DNA of 64,000 bases from Arabidopsis thaliana (GCF_000001735.4 NC_003074.8:23071261-23135260); one strand, 5' to 3'; counted from the stretch's first letter, positions 24,045-35,230 are shown. Notes: generated by a model from the letters alone, not told the origin. Numbers and translations: made by a program.

Positions 24045-24843
24045 TCTTTTCTCAAACCCTAAAGAACCCTCTTTTCACTACCCAGAAAAACCTCAATTTC
24101 TAATGGAACCTTCAGTGACTTGACTTCAACATCAACCAAAATTCCCAAACTAGATCAATTTCAAAGGCTAAGACGAGCTTACTTCACATGTAGGCATGAA
24201 GCAGAAACCTAGAAATCATCGCAATCGCGTTTATGCAGAACCAAGAAAACCGAAGCGTAATTTGCAGAAATTGGGGTAGACGAGACACTCAATCCGATCA
24301 ATTTGAGAGATTTCTGAAGCGAAATTGAATCTTCAATGAGAAATGGACGAAGAAGTAGAGCGGAGCCGTAGCATTTTCTTGAGAGCAGAGGAAAGAAATT
24401 TGAATTTTTATTATCTATTAATTTTGCTCATTTTTTATATACTCGGATACAAAAACAAAACCTTTTCGTTTTTGAGCCAATCATTTTGCGCCACCTGTAG
24501 TCCGCCACTCCAAATTTCGGTTTAGTGTGGGGTTGAATTGTTTAGATTTTTGAATTATTTGGTATAAGCATAACAAAACTACCAAATTAAAATTACATAT
24601 ATTTTCAGTCGATTTTTCAGATTATTCTATTTAATTCAGAATAAAATAAATTATTATTTCAACGATTTTGAAGGTTCAATCTAAATTGGACGTGTAATTC
24701 CTATAGTTGAATATGAGAAAATGCGAAGCTGTTTGTTTGAAAATAGATTGGAAAAAAAAAAAAAAAACGACAAACGTTCTTATATGTCAACAAAGGTTTG
24801 TACCTAATTTTGTTGAATCAATGAAGATACTTAATAAGTAAAT
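24045..24843. other. Intergenic between two tandem F-box/FBD genes
   Basis: Holds the promoter of the 22.5-24.0 kb gene and the 3' UTR of the next. An A-run lies near 24751-24767. No supported gene. Confidence 0.5.
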
Positions 24844-26466
24844 CTAGGAAACGACCTCGAATTTGCACTTGGACGAAGCTCTGGGTAGCCTTTCCAGATC
24901 TGCTATGAGTTTCAGCTTTCTTTCACCAGTTGCTTGAGAATGAACTTCCACTAGCTCGAGACATGACAATTTCTCCAAGAAATGTTTCATTTGCATCAAT
25001 TCTCTAAAGCTACCATAGTACTCAGTTATCTTTAGGACTTCCAGAGGACATGAAACTAGGAAAGAATACTCTGACACGCACTCGCAAAAAATATCGCCTG
25101 CACAACGATAGTAACTCTCGTAGTGCAAGGGACCCTGAAACAAGACGCAGAAGACTTGAGATTCAAGGTTCTATATGAGTATCTAATGAACTTTTGTGTT
25201 TGCAATATACATACGTCGATGTTGAGAGTCTTTAGATTTGGAGCTTTCTTGATCAGCATTGGCATAGAAGACCAACAGAAGTTAGAGAGATTAACGGATA
25301 AATGAGACAGCTTTTGAAACACTGGGAGTGCTTCACGGAAGACATAAAACATCTGAAACATATATATAAGAAAACCAACCAACTACAGTATTAGAAACAT
25401 AAGAACTACCTAGCAAGATTTTGATTCTTATACGTCACCTAATGTTCCAAAATGTAAAACATTTTTTAAAAAGTAGTTGTAAAAATTTAAAGATCGAGTG
25501 AAAACAATAGAGTAAACTTACCTCTGCAGTCATGATAGTGTACAAGTTAAGAGTCTCGACATTTTTTAGCCCATGAAGCAGATTTATTGGATTAAATCGT
25601 TTTTCATCTCCTTTACCCCACATATAATTTTCTTCCGGACAAAGATAGAGCTTAGTCTCAACAAGGGAGTCGAGATTAACACTTAGATACTCTTTAGGAA
25701 CATAATCAGAGTAATATAAGTAGGCAAGACTAGGAGTATCAAAACTAATGCTCTTAAAATCAGAATCATCAAAAGCATCCCACTGTTTACGCATTATAGT
25801 AAGTCTCTTAAGGCTAGAACTAGAAACAGTGCGGGACCATTTCCAAAGTTCCCAGTTGACACCACACACGGTTAGTTCCTCGAGCACGGGAGACGAAGCA
25901 AGAAGCGTTTTGAACGCACAACGACCAAACTCGTAGAACCTAACGTGATAAAGAGAGAGAGTCTTGAGCGCTGGAAGTAGGGCATTCTCAGGGAGAAAGT
26001 CAATAGCAAACCCAGACCCTAGTGAGAGTTTAGTAACTGTCTCACAAGTGAAAACTTCAAAAGGCAGTGTATATCCTTGTTTGCCATGTACCCACAAATA
26101 AAAATCCGCGACCCCACGCTTGAGCACAACACGTAGAGAACGGTTGATTTGATCAAACTGAGCAGGCTCTGTATCTTCAGGCTCAGTATCTTCATCAAAC
26201 TGAGCAGAGTCAGTATCTTCATCAAACCACCATTTCAAGGACAATTTGTTTACTCGAGAACTGGCTGGAAGAGCCATTACTCTGTCCACAAAATCAGTAA
26301 GACTTTCTCCATCCTTAACCGAACTATCAAAATGAAGATCTGGTACGATGGTAAACAGATTATGCCAACGCTTAGAGAGAACAGTAGTGAAAGCAGCCTC
26401 CCTGGCCGAGAGGAAAGAACCGATGTGGCAGATAATCTCGTCTGGAAGATTGCTGATCCGATCCAT
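24844..26466 (-). CDS. SAF1: F-box/LRR/FBD protein, tandem paralogue
   Basis: Three exons on the minus strand: 26466-25522, 25352-25215 and 25134-24844. They total 1,374 nt, 457 residues. A strong F-box (LPDEIICHIGSFLSAREA, SKRWHNLF) leads into LRR-like segments (LPALKTLSLYHVRFYEF, SPVLEELTVCGVNWELW) and a C-terminal FBD (CPLEVLKITEYYGS, LPRASSKCKFEVVS). Near residues 80-105 an acidic insert repeats AQFDEDTEPEDTEPAQFD, a small in-frame duplication not seen in the neighbour. The structure is identical to the gene at 22.5-24.0 kb, so the pair is a tandem duplication. From memory this is At3g62440, SAF1, linked to secondary wall thickening. The symbol is less certain than the family. Confidence 0.82.
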
Positions 26467-26883
26467 ACTTTAGCAAACCCTAGAGACTTCCCTTGTAATC
26501 TTCAAAACCCTAGCCCGCTTCAAGTGAATAAAACCAGTAATCTAGGAAAATCCTCCGTGCGCAGGACCACAATGCATTATATGGATTAATCCAATGTAAA
26601 CGTGCCACGCGTGTGACTTGCTTTCGTTTTCCTGCTTGCCATTCTAAACCGCGCCACTTGAAATTTTAATTGGTTTGCCTAAACCGACCACTCTAACCAA
26701 AATTGGATACGACAGCGTTTTGGTGTTTGGACATTGTTATCATTTGAGACTTTTGAAGAAAGAAGAAGCAGATCGAAACAAATTACAACCACGGTGAACT
26801 GAAACCCTTCCGGGCATAAATCTTGGGTAGTTGGGTTAAATCTTTGCTTCACCGGGAAAGTATCTTAGAAATTATATCTCTGG
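26467..26883. other. Divergent promoter region
   Basis: About 420 bp between the minus-strand F-box gene and the plus-strand small membrane protein. It contains both leaders. No other feature is visible. Confidence 0.5.
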
Positions 26884-27370
26884 ATGATGAAGACGAGATT
26901 TCTGGATTGGTATTTGAAGATCGCGATTGGATCGGCTATTATCGGCGGAGGCATGGAATTCTTCATGATCAAGACTGGTTTCTGTAAATTCCCATCTTTT
27001 CTATTCTTTTCTCGCTTTCAATTTTATGTGTGTTTTTCTCCATAACTCGTCAATCAATCAACTAGATCGAAAATTGCTTGACATGGTTTCTGTGAGCAGT
27101 TTAATTTCACTGGATTTTGGATAGAAATGTTATGCATTTTTGGTTTATGGGGACTTTTATGCTTAATATCAAATCTGATCTTGTAAGAATGCTTATTGAT
27201 ATTGAAGATTCTTACTTTCCATCTTTTGATGAAATTGTCTTGCAGACGACAAGGTTACTGTAATAGAAGCAGAGAGACGGGCGTTGGAAAATTCTCCTGA
27301 AGCTCAAGCCATCAGAGAAGCTCTTAATCCTTGGAGGAACAAGGACGCAGAAACAAGCAAAACCCCATAA
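26884..27370 (+). CDS. Small single-pass membrane protein, conserved in plants, function unknown
   Basis: Two exons, 26884-26983 and 27246-27370 (TTCT|GTAAAT ... TTGCAG|ACGAC), give 225 nt and 74 residues. The protein starts MMKTRFLDWYLKIAIGSAII, with a glycine-rich hydrophobic helix (IAIGSAIIGGGMEFFMI). A soluble tail follows (TGFYDKVTVIEAERRALENS, EAQAIREALNPWR). The layout resembles tiny inner-membrane subunits or assembly factors of mitochondrial complexes, but I do not recognise a named family, so location and role are inference. Each exon alone is short, which explains why simple ORF scans miss it. Relics of its intron recur at 34.8-35.1 kb. Confidence 0.75.
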
Positions 27371-28048
27371 ATCATTCAAGGAGCTCTTTAATTCTCGTTT
27401 AAGTTCATTTCACTCTCAAAACTTTCGCAAATGCTGCTTCAGTTTCTTACTGCTTGAAAGTTCAATATTTCATTTTAGTATTTTTTGCCAAATGCTAAGT
27501 GCAGCATCTCCTGACCCATGTTACCAAGATAGGAGATGTTTATATATTAAGGTCAAACCATCAAAGATTCTTAAGTCTTGTGTATGTATATGTTATATAC
27601 GTCTTTCATAACTTGTGTCGCAGAACTGCACAAGTTATATATCTCAAAGAATACAAGACTAGTTTTGAAATTTTGATCAACTACTATCACTCATAGTAGG
27701 AAATGCTTAGGTTTACATTATACGCATATGTTTATGTGTGTTTGAAGGTTAAATAAGACCTTTGAAAACTATAAACCCACTATTGTAGCATGTTACAATG
27801 ATATAACAGATAATGTGTTGCTGTTCAGGCAAATGTTATAGTACAAAGAGCAGAGACATGTTTGAGTTTTGGACTTGATAAGTAACCATACATGTTGTGC
27901 TGATGTTATAAAACAGCTTGTGTTCTCTCCATTCGTATATTGGCTTCCTGATGCTTCTCAATGGATTCTCATTGAGCCATTAGAACCTCAAGTGTTGGCT
28001 GCAATATTAACCAAGAACCATTTACCCATTAAAAAGGAGTTGAAATAT
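27371..28048. other. 3' UTR and intergenic, one unassigned ORF
   Basis: Contains the 3' UTR of the small membrane protein gene. An open frame at 27869-28087 (LVFSPFVYWLPDASQWILIE) has protein-like composition but no family I recognise. It runs into the PPR relic. It may be a decayed exon. Confidence 0.35.
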
Positions 28049-28640
28049 CCAGTTAAGATCCCCAAGTCATCAATCTTCCATGTTTGAATTCGGTTCTAGT
28101 CATCACGAAGATCATCTCTGCTGCAGCAAACTTGTCAAGCAAAGGAGTTTTCAATCCTTTGTCAAGCATCTCCTCTGCACACGCCTCTCTAGACTTCCCT
28201 TGACCTATAAGCCCTCTGATAGAAGTTCTTGTAAGGACAACTCCGTTTCGTGATCATCTCGTCCTACTTGCATTTCTTCACTTTCTCAGAGAAAGTATGC
28301 TTAAAAAATTTCATTAGAGTGCACAACTGTTATTAATATTATTTTTATTACAAAAAAAGCTTGATGACAGATTCTAAATGCATATCATCAAACCTAAACG
28401 ATCGGATCATGTGATAAATTTAGTTTCATTTCATCAACAACAGCTTCCATGTTTCTATCTAGGGCAAAACAATACGTCAATCACTTTGCAGACTCTCTAT
28501 CTACTTCTTCGGGATGAGTACTTGTTTTAACACAACTTCCCAATTTCATCATCATTGTCGCATTCAGATTCAATATCGTCATCACTACCATCAGAATTCA
28601 GAACTAACTAGCCCTAGAGAAAGTGTGGCAATGAATCATA
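28049..28640 (-). pseudogene. Scrambled PPR gene relic (copy A)
   Basis: Minus-strand sequence matches the PPR genes at 35.3-37.1 kb and 62.3 kb onward, in shortened and shuffled form. 28060-28263 corresponds to the PPR 3' end (CTCTGCTGCAGCAAACTT, then TTTGTCAAGCATCTCCTCT). 28264-28370 is the downstream flank segment of those genes. 28400-28640 is their 5' coding part (GATCATGTGATAAAT, CAATCACTTTGCAGACTCTC). Many indels and the missing middle show it is a long-dead copy. Confidence 0.8.
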
Positions 28641-28847
28641 CGAGAGACAGATTTGCCAAATAATATTGTTGGGTAACAACTAGTGTAACCTTCGAAATGA
28701 TTTGCTAAGAAAATAACGATTCACAGATTTGCTAAATAATATTATTACGAGTGTGTTTGATTTGGAAGAAAATACTAGTAACAACAGTTGTTGTGCGCTC
28801 TTATAAAAAAATTATGCCTTCTAAAAGAGTTTTTAAGTTTTAACGAA

Positions 28848-29040
28848 AGGAAGATGAGAGGTGGATGTTTTTATTACACAGAGACACACATTTAGAACAA
28901 AAGGAAGATGCATTTAGAACAAAAGGAAGATGAGAGGTCGATGTTTTTATTACACAGAGACACAGATTTAGAACAAAAGGAAGATGAAACGTGGATGTTT
29001 TCATTACACAGAGACACATAAAGCCTTTAGACAGAGAACA
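28848..29040. repeat. Short tandem repeat, about 54-bp unit, roughly three copies
   Basis: The unit AGGAAGATGAGAGGTGGATG followed by TTTTTATTACACAGAGACAC recurs three times with small changes, plus one partial unit. It lies just left of the copia insertion, in DNA that probably followed the NYN gene before the insertion. Confidence 0.75.
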
Positions 29041-29052
29041 AAAGGACATTAG

Positions 29053-29268
29053 TATAGAAAAACAGAGTCAATACAATTCTCTGAATGATTCGTGTTTAAT
29101 TCATTAGACTGAAATTGGCTTTTATAAGAGCCTTACAACGTGAATACGAAAACTAAGGAATAAGAAACGGAACTGAAAAACGAAACAAACTCAAAACAAG
29201 AAAACTCAATCAGTTCCTAAAAACAAGCTAAGACTTGACTTAGTGATTGACTTATTCAAAACCCAACA
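29053..29268 (-). repeat. Copia 3' LTR
   Basis: A 216-bp repeat, identical to the 5' LTR except for one base in an A-run. It is bordered outside by ATTAG and inside by the polypurine tract. Confidence 0.93.
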
Positions 29269-29299
29269 AATTCCTCCCCTTAAACTGAAACGCACATTG

Positions 29300-31900
29300 G
29301 CATCAGTTTAATCCTTCAAGCGCCGAACTCCAAGCATCTCTCTAAGCTTCTCGAACTGATCCAGCTTGATTGGCTTAGTCATGATATCAGCCACTTGATC
29401 TTCTGTTCCACAAAACAACAATCTCATAGCTCCCTCATTTACCAAGTCACGAAGATAATGATACCTCACATCAATATGTTTTGTTCTCCTATGCATGACT
29501 GGATTCTTTGACAACTTGATTGCAGAACTGTTGTCGCACATAATGTCAATACACTCACAGCTTTCAACACCCAATTCCTGCAAGATTCCCTTCAGCCAAA
29601 CAGAATGACACGCCGAGGAAGTTGCTGCAACATACTCTGCTTCTGTAGACGATAAAGTGACAATGTCCTGTTTGCGTGAGCTCCAACATATTGCTGCACC
29701 ATTAAGCAAGAACACATACCCAGAAGTGCTTCTCCTGTCATACCGATCTCTTGCATAATCACTGTCTGTGAAACCCAACAAATTCAACACCGACGATCTC
29801 TTGTAAAAGACTCCAAAATCCAGTGTTCCACTTAAGTATCTTAGTACTCTCTTAGCAGCCATCATATGTTCTTCCTTCGGGTCAGCCAAGAAACGAGAAA
29901 GCAAATACACTACAAACATCAAGTCAGGACGAGTTACCGTAAGATACATTAGGGAGCCAACGAGCTGTTTGTAGAGTGTTGCATCAGTTCCCCGGACGCC
30001 TTCTCTCAAAAGTTCAGTACCTGGGACAATCGGATTCTTGACAGAATTACAGTTCCCCATATTGAACCTCTCCAAAACTTCTTTAGCATACTTCTTTTGA
30101 GAGATATGTATGCCATCTTCACTTTGATGAACCTCCACTCCAAGGAAGAACTTCATCTTCCCCATGTCTGTCATCTCAAACTCCTTTTGCATTGATGCCT
30201 TAAACTCCACACACATCAACTCATCATTTCCTGTGAATAATAAGTCATCAACGTACAAGCTCACCATCAATATCTTGCTCTCAGATTTCTTAAAAAATAA
30301 AGTGTGATCATAGCTGCTTTTCTGAAATCCTTCTCTCTTGAAATAGCTCTCAATTCGGCTGAACCAAGCTCTCGGCGCCTGCTTCAAGCCGTAAAGCGCT
30401 TTTCTCAGCTTGTAGACTTTGTCTTCCTCCCCTACTCTGACAAACCCATCAGGCTGATCAACATACACCTCCTCTTTTAATTCTCCATAGAGAAAAGCAC
30501 TCTTCACGTCTAGTTGATACACACTCCAACCTTGTTGAGCTGCAACTGCCAAGAGACTTCTGATGGTATCCCATCTTGCAACAGGAGCATAAACCTCAGT
30601 GTAGTCCACACCTTCCCTCTGTGAGTAGCCTTTTGCAACTAATCGAGCCTTGCATTTTTCCACCTTTCCTTCCTCATTCAGCTTCGTTTTATAGACCCAC
30701 TTTACGCCAATTTTTTTCGCTTGCGGTGGCAGCTCCACAAGATCCCTAGTGTTATTCTTTTCGATAGATTGGATCTCCATTTCCATAGCACTCTGCCACT
30801 TTTCTTCCCTTGCAGCATCGTAGTAGTGATCCGGATCGTCATTGGAGATATACAGGGCAAAATAAGACATATCTTCTTCTGCCTCTTCCTCCCCTATCTC
30901 CGCACCACTCACAAAATCACTCATCCAGGCAGGCTCCTTTCTCACCCTTTTAGACGTTTCCCCAAGTTCAGACGGAGCAGCAACTCTAGGTGTCACTGTC
31001 TCCACTGCAACCTCATCTTGTTCCTCTGCAGTTTCATTATCGGCAGCAACATCAGCTTCTTCTACATCTGTGTCTTCCCCAGCATCGACACTATTTTCTC
31101 CATCTTCTCCCCAAACAAGGACGTTTGGTTCTGAGGTGCTGAGATTCCAGTCCCACTTTGCATCTTCTTCGAAAATGACGTCTCTGCTTACTGTGACTTT
31201 CTTTGTAACATGATTGAAAAGGCGGTAAGCTTTTGATTCATCACTTACTCCGAGTAGAATGCATCTGTGGCTGCGGTTATCAAGCTTTATTCGTCTCTGT
31301 TCAGGAATATGAACATGACCAACTGACCCAAAAATTCTGAAATAATCAACCTTTGGTTTGATTCCCGACCATTTTTCTTCAGGCACCATGTCTTTGACTG
31401 ACCTTGTGAAACTTCGATTTAACACATGAGCAGTCCACTTAGCAGCTTCTGGCCAAAAAGATCTCGGCATTTCCTTCTCAGACAGCAAACAACGAACCAT
31501 ATTCATGATTGTTCTGTTTCTTCTCTCTGCTACTCCGTTTTGTTGTGGCGTGTATGCGGCTGTCAGTTGTCGCTTGATGCCATTGTCGCTACAGAATTTG
31601 TTGAAGTTGTCTGAGTTGAACTCTCCACCTCTATCTGTGCGCAGCCCTCGAACAACAGTCCTGGCTTCCTTCTCGACTGAGCTTTTGAAGACTTTGAAGG
31701 TTTCAAAAGTTTCTGATTTGTCAGCAAGAAAATATATCCATGTTTTCCGAGAAAAATCGTCAACAAGAACAAATAAGTAACGTTTACCACCTTGAGAAAT
31801 TGGCGTAATTGGCCCACAGAGATCTGCGTGAATCAGCTCCAACTTCTCTGATGCCCTCCATTTACTTTTCTTAGGGAATTTCCTCATTGCTGCTTGCCAA
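29300..31900 (-). mobile_element. Copia integrase, reverse transcriptase and RNase H region
   Basis: Contains the integrase core (LVDDFSRKTWIYFL, LRTDRGGEFNS, GVAERRNRT), the copia RT (KWVYKTKLNEEGKVEKCKAR, QLDVKSAFLYGEL, SLYVDDLLFTG) and the RNase H part (GFTDSDYARDRYDRRSTSGY, SSTEAEYVAA, HIDVRYHYLRD). The YVDD box is intact to the eye. Confidence 0.92.
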
Positions 31901-33350
31901 TGTTGCACACAGTACACACCTTGTTGTCCTCTTTGATATTTGGAAGACCTTTCACCATCTCTTTTCTCTGCATCAATTGAATGGACATGTTGTTTAGATG
32001 CCCAAACCTCTTATGCCAGAGAGTTCCCAAGTCTTCTCCTTCTATCTTGAGGCAGTTGGTGGTGATTGGTTTCTTCACAGCATTTACTAAGAACATGCGG
32101 TTTTTGGTCATCTTTGTCTCTACGATCAATCCCCTTTGAGCATGAAAAATTCTGCACACTCCATCTTCGATGATGATTGAAAGCTGCTTCTCTTGCAATT
32201 GACCAATGCTCAGCAAATTGTTAGTGAGGTTTGGAACATAGTAGACATCACTCACCACTTGTAAGATTCCCTCCACACTAATTCGGATGTTCCCTTTTCC
32301 CTCAACTCCTAATTTAGATCCATTTCCCAGCCTGACAGAGTGTCTGAAACTCTCGTCCAGTTCGGTGAACCATGACTTCTCTCCGGTCATGTGATTTGAG
32401 CATCCAGAGTCAAGGAACCATGAACCTTGATCTTCCACACTTTTTATCTCTGCATGTGCCATGAGTAGTAACTCCTCCTCTTCGTCAAACTCCACAAAGT
32501 TTGCTCCCTTCTCAAGGCTTGTGCACTCAAACTGATAATGGCCCATTTTTCCACACCGGAAACACTTGATTGCAGATCTGTTTACAAACGATCTGCTTCT
32601 TCCTCGTCCTCTTGAGCTGCTGCCTCCTCGATAGGAATTCCCATTTCCTCTACCACGAGCACTCCTTGGCTCGTTTTCCACAACCAAGACTTGTTCTTCA
32701 CCTCTCTTCTCAGTCACCTTACGTTCGTGTATTTGTAGAGACGCTTGCAGCTCATCCACTGTGAGGCAATCAATATCCTTAGATTCCTCAATGGAGCAAA
32801 CGACATAGTTGAAATTGTCTGTGAGACTACGGAGAATCTTTTCAACAATTTTGACATCGTCCATGCTTTCTCCACAATTTCGCATGTCATTGGTCGTCTC
32901 CATGACTCTTGCAAAGTAGCTTATCACGCTCTCTCCATTCTTCATCTCCAGTGTTTCGAAAGTCTTCCTCAGCCTCTGCAATTGAGCCCTCTTCACTCTG
33001 GCACTTCCTTGATGTTTAACCTTCATTGATTCCCACAATTGTTTGGCCGTCTCTTTCTGCGTGATCGTCTTCAGAGTGGTTTTGTCGATCGACTGAAACA
33101 GATAGTTTTTGGCCTTGAGATCTTTGAGATTTGCATCATCAAGTGCCTTTTGTTGCGCCGGATTGGGGTTTTCAATTCTCCTAAGTTCATCGAAGCCTGG
33201 ATTGATGACACACCAATATTCTTTGGATCGGAGAAGATTCTCCATGATCAAACTCCAATGATCGTAGTCTCCATCAAATTTTGGAACAGCTGGTGCAGTG
33301 AAGTTTCCCGAATCTCCCATTCTCTCTTTAGTGTTTTTCCTCTCAAACAC
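31900..33350 (-). mobile_element. Copia gag, protease and pre-integrase region
   Basis: Contains UBN2-type gag (YDHWSLIMENLLRSKEYW), an RG-rich linker and zinc knuckle (CFRCGKMGHYQFEC), the protease active site (WFLDSGCSNHMTG) and the GAG-pre-integrase HHCC zinc region (LWHKRFGHLN). Confidence 0.9.
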
Positions 33351-33377
33351 TCAATATGTATTTGCTCTGATACCAGA

Positions 33378-33592
33378 TATAGAAAACAGAGTCAATACAA
33401 TTCTCTGAATGATTCGTGTTTAATTCATTAGACTGAAATTGGCTTTTATAAGAGCCTTACAACGTGAATACGAAAACTAAGGAATAAGAAACGGAACTGA
33501 AAAACGAAACAAACTCAAAACAAGAAAACTCAATCAGTTCCTAAAAACAAGCTAAGACTTGACTTAGTGATTGACTTATTCAAAACCCAACA
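33378..33592 (-). repeat. Copia 5' LTR
   Basis: A 215-bp repeat. The primer-binding site follows at once on the minus strand. The outside flank is ATTAG. Confidence 0.93.
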
Positions 33593-33624
33593 ATTAGCAT
33601 GGAGAGAACCAAGTATATCTGGTC

Positions 33625-34319
33625 TCAACGTTTAGAGTATCTTCTGGTCTGGGCGATAGGCTTGCCCTTAGCTGATAGTTTTTTCCAAAGAACATAATGA
33701 TTCACCTTCTTAAACTCGTCTACAGCAAAACCGTAGATGCTATCTGAGATTAGCATTATCGATGATGATACATCACGATTGACAGTAATCCACACCCCCA
33801 TGCCAGTTAAAACAGCTATATCTCTCGAATGATCCTTTCCTTTCAAGCCTGAAACCATTTTACGCAGATCAAACCATTTTAAAACAACAATCAAATGTAC
33901 ACAAAAAGTAGAAAAGGATAATGATTGAATTCTACTTCACCTTCTGGTACGCGCTTGAGCTCGATACCGGCGGAGTGAAACTCCTTATCCTGGATCCTCT
34001 GATTCGTCTCATCAGCATAAGCCTTGATTGAGACCGTACCAGGATATCCCATTTTCGCAAAAGCCGTATTGATGTTCTTCGAAACCTCACCAGCACTGAG
34101 ACCATCAGGGATCTTGTAGTCCTCCACGTCCCAGAAGACGCTTGCCTTATGATCTTCCAGTCTTCGATGTCCCAGAAGAGCATCAGGGATCTTACTACCG
34201 TATTCGCTACTAGCCGTGGTTTTGAAGGACTGATCGAGACATTTAGAGAGAGAGAGGCGGAGCAAAGGTATACGAGACTCGAGCAAAGGTTTACAGCTCC
34301 GGCACTGACTTAGAAACAT
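33625..34319 (-). CDS. Chimeric NYN-domain (limkain-b1-type) putative nuclease with organelle presequence
   Basis: Two exons on the minus strand, 34319-33941 and 33848-33625, give 603 nt and 200 residues. I chose the ATG at 34319 because it matches the start used by the related gene at 60959. The first ~45 residues ([20 protein letters not shown] ... SSEYGSKI) are an Arg/Ser/Leu-rich presequence, probably mitochondrial, shared with the HEAT gene at 61 kb. The rest is an NYN domain: ASVFWDVEDYKIPDGL, VSIKAYADETN, then after the intron DIAVLTGMGVWITVN and SIMLISDSIYGFAVDEF. NYN proteins are PIN-like RNases. The copia element sits 32 bp beyond the stop codon. From memory At3g62460. Confidence 0.78.
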
Positions 34320-34448
34320 GGTTTTGACGGAGTAAAGGAAGACGAGAGAGATGCCGCGCAAATAGGGTTTTCTTTCGTACCTACAGAAACCCTATTATTA
34401 TACCAACCTCCATTGACGAAGAGAAGCACCAGTCCTTTAAACTAATAA

Positions 34449-34466
34449 GCCCATTTGTAAATGGGC
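34449..34466. promoter_or_regulatory. Palindromic site II pair in the NYN gene promoter
   Basis: GCCCATTTGTAAATGGGC: two inverted site II cores separated by a short AT spacer, 130 bp upstream of the ATG. The same element stands before the HEAT gene at 60823-60840. It is a likely TCP-factor site. Confidence 0.5.
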
Positions 34467-34785
34467 CTTCTTTTAGACCCTATAAGAGCAAACTCTCTCT
34501 TTTCTTGGCTAATACTGTAATTGTTTTTTTGTAATAACCCAAAACCAAATTTCTCTTAGTTTTCAATATTAATTCAATTGTTCATATATTGTTAGCTTCT
34601 TTCTTATTTCTTAAATCATAAAACAAAATAATTTATATATTAAGCTCCAATATACATAAGTTTAATTTATATATGACTTTAAGAGAGATCAAGAGATTTA
34701 GGTTTTGACAGAGTTTCCTAAATAATAAAAGAGAGTTATTCTTTTGTTTTATGTTCTTGATCTTTCTCTAAAACTAGAAATCTAG

Positions 34786-35230
34786 GATAGAAATGTTATC
34801 ACATTTTGGGTTTCTGGGGATTTTAAAGCTTAATGTCAAGTTTGATGATAGAAATGTTGAAGTTTCTTACCTTTTTTGTCTTTCATCTTTAGTGTCCACA
34901 TTACACTGGTTTGGTTTTTTATGTTTCTTTCTTCCTTTTGTTAAACTTTATTTTATAGAAAACATTTACGTTTCATCTTCCTTTTGTTAAACTTTGTTTT
35001 GTATTCAAATGATTTACATCAACTTTTCATCTTCCTTTTGCTAAAACTTTGTTTTGTATTCAAATGATTTGCAGACGATTTAAGCTCTGTTTTAAGCTAT
35101 TCTCTCGGCCTAGTTGCAATTCTTCACTTTCTCAGTGAAAGAATGCTTAATTTTTTCATTAGAGTGCACAACTGTTAATTAATATTTTCTTGTTATAGAA
35201 GCAAATTACAAAAAAGCTTTCTCCGAGTGA
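34786..35230 (+). repeat. Relic of the small-membrane-protein intron plus PPR downstream flank
   Basis: 34786-34850 (ATAGAAATGTTATCACATTT and onward) resembles the intron of the gene at 26884-27370 near 27121. 35060-35075 (GATTTGCAGACGA) resembles its intron end. An internal near-duplicate (TTTCATCTTCCTTTTG, twice, 34972 and 35024) follows. 34957-35215 matches 61889-62095. The segment near 35107-35215 also matches 28262-28355. Confidence 0.65.

Larger units (their letters stand above)
29053..33592 (-). mobile_element. Ty1/copia LTR retrotransposon, nearly whole, very young
   Basis: A 4,540-bp element on the minus strand. It has 215/216-bp LTRs, a primer-binding site for initiator tRNA-Met (TGGTATCAGAGC, 33364-33375), a purine-rich tract next to the 3' LTR (29269-29283) and a 5-bp target duplication ATTAG (29048-29052 and 33593-33597). 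The LTRs differ only in the length of one A-run, so insertion was very recent. Parts in copia order: gag with a CCHC knuckle, protease, GAG-pre-integrase, integrase, reverse transcriptase, RNase H. The coding region looks almost whole, with about one apparent break. LTR ends are TG..TA rather than TG..CA. Confidence 0.95.

Noticed and set aside
28848-29040. CRISPR-like array
   Set aside because: The units are directly adjacent with no spacers, and the genome is a plant. It is a plain minisatellite.
30721-31134. 137-residue plus-strand ORF inside the copia element
   Set aside because: It is antisense to the clear copia pol region on the minus strand and has no family features of its own.
34320-34361. 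Upstream extension of the NYN protein (LRGISLVFLYSVKT)
   Set aside because: It has no ATG. The ATG at 34319 matches the start of the sister presequence at 60959.
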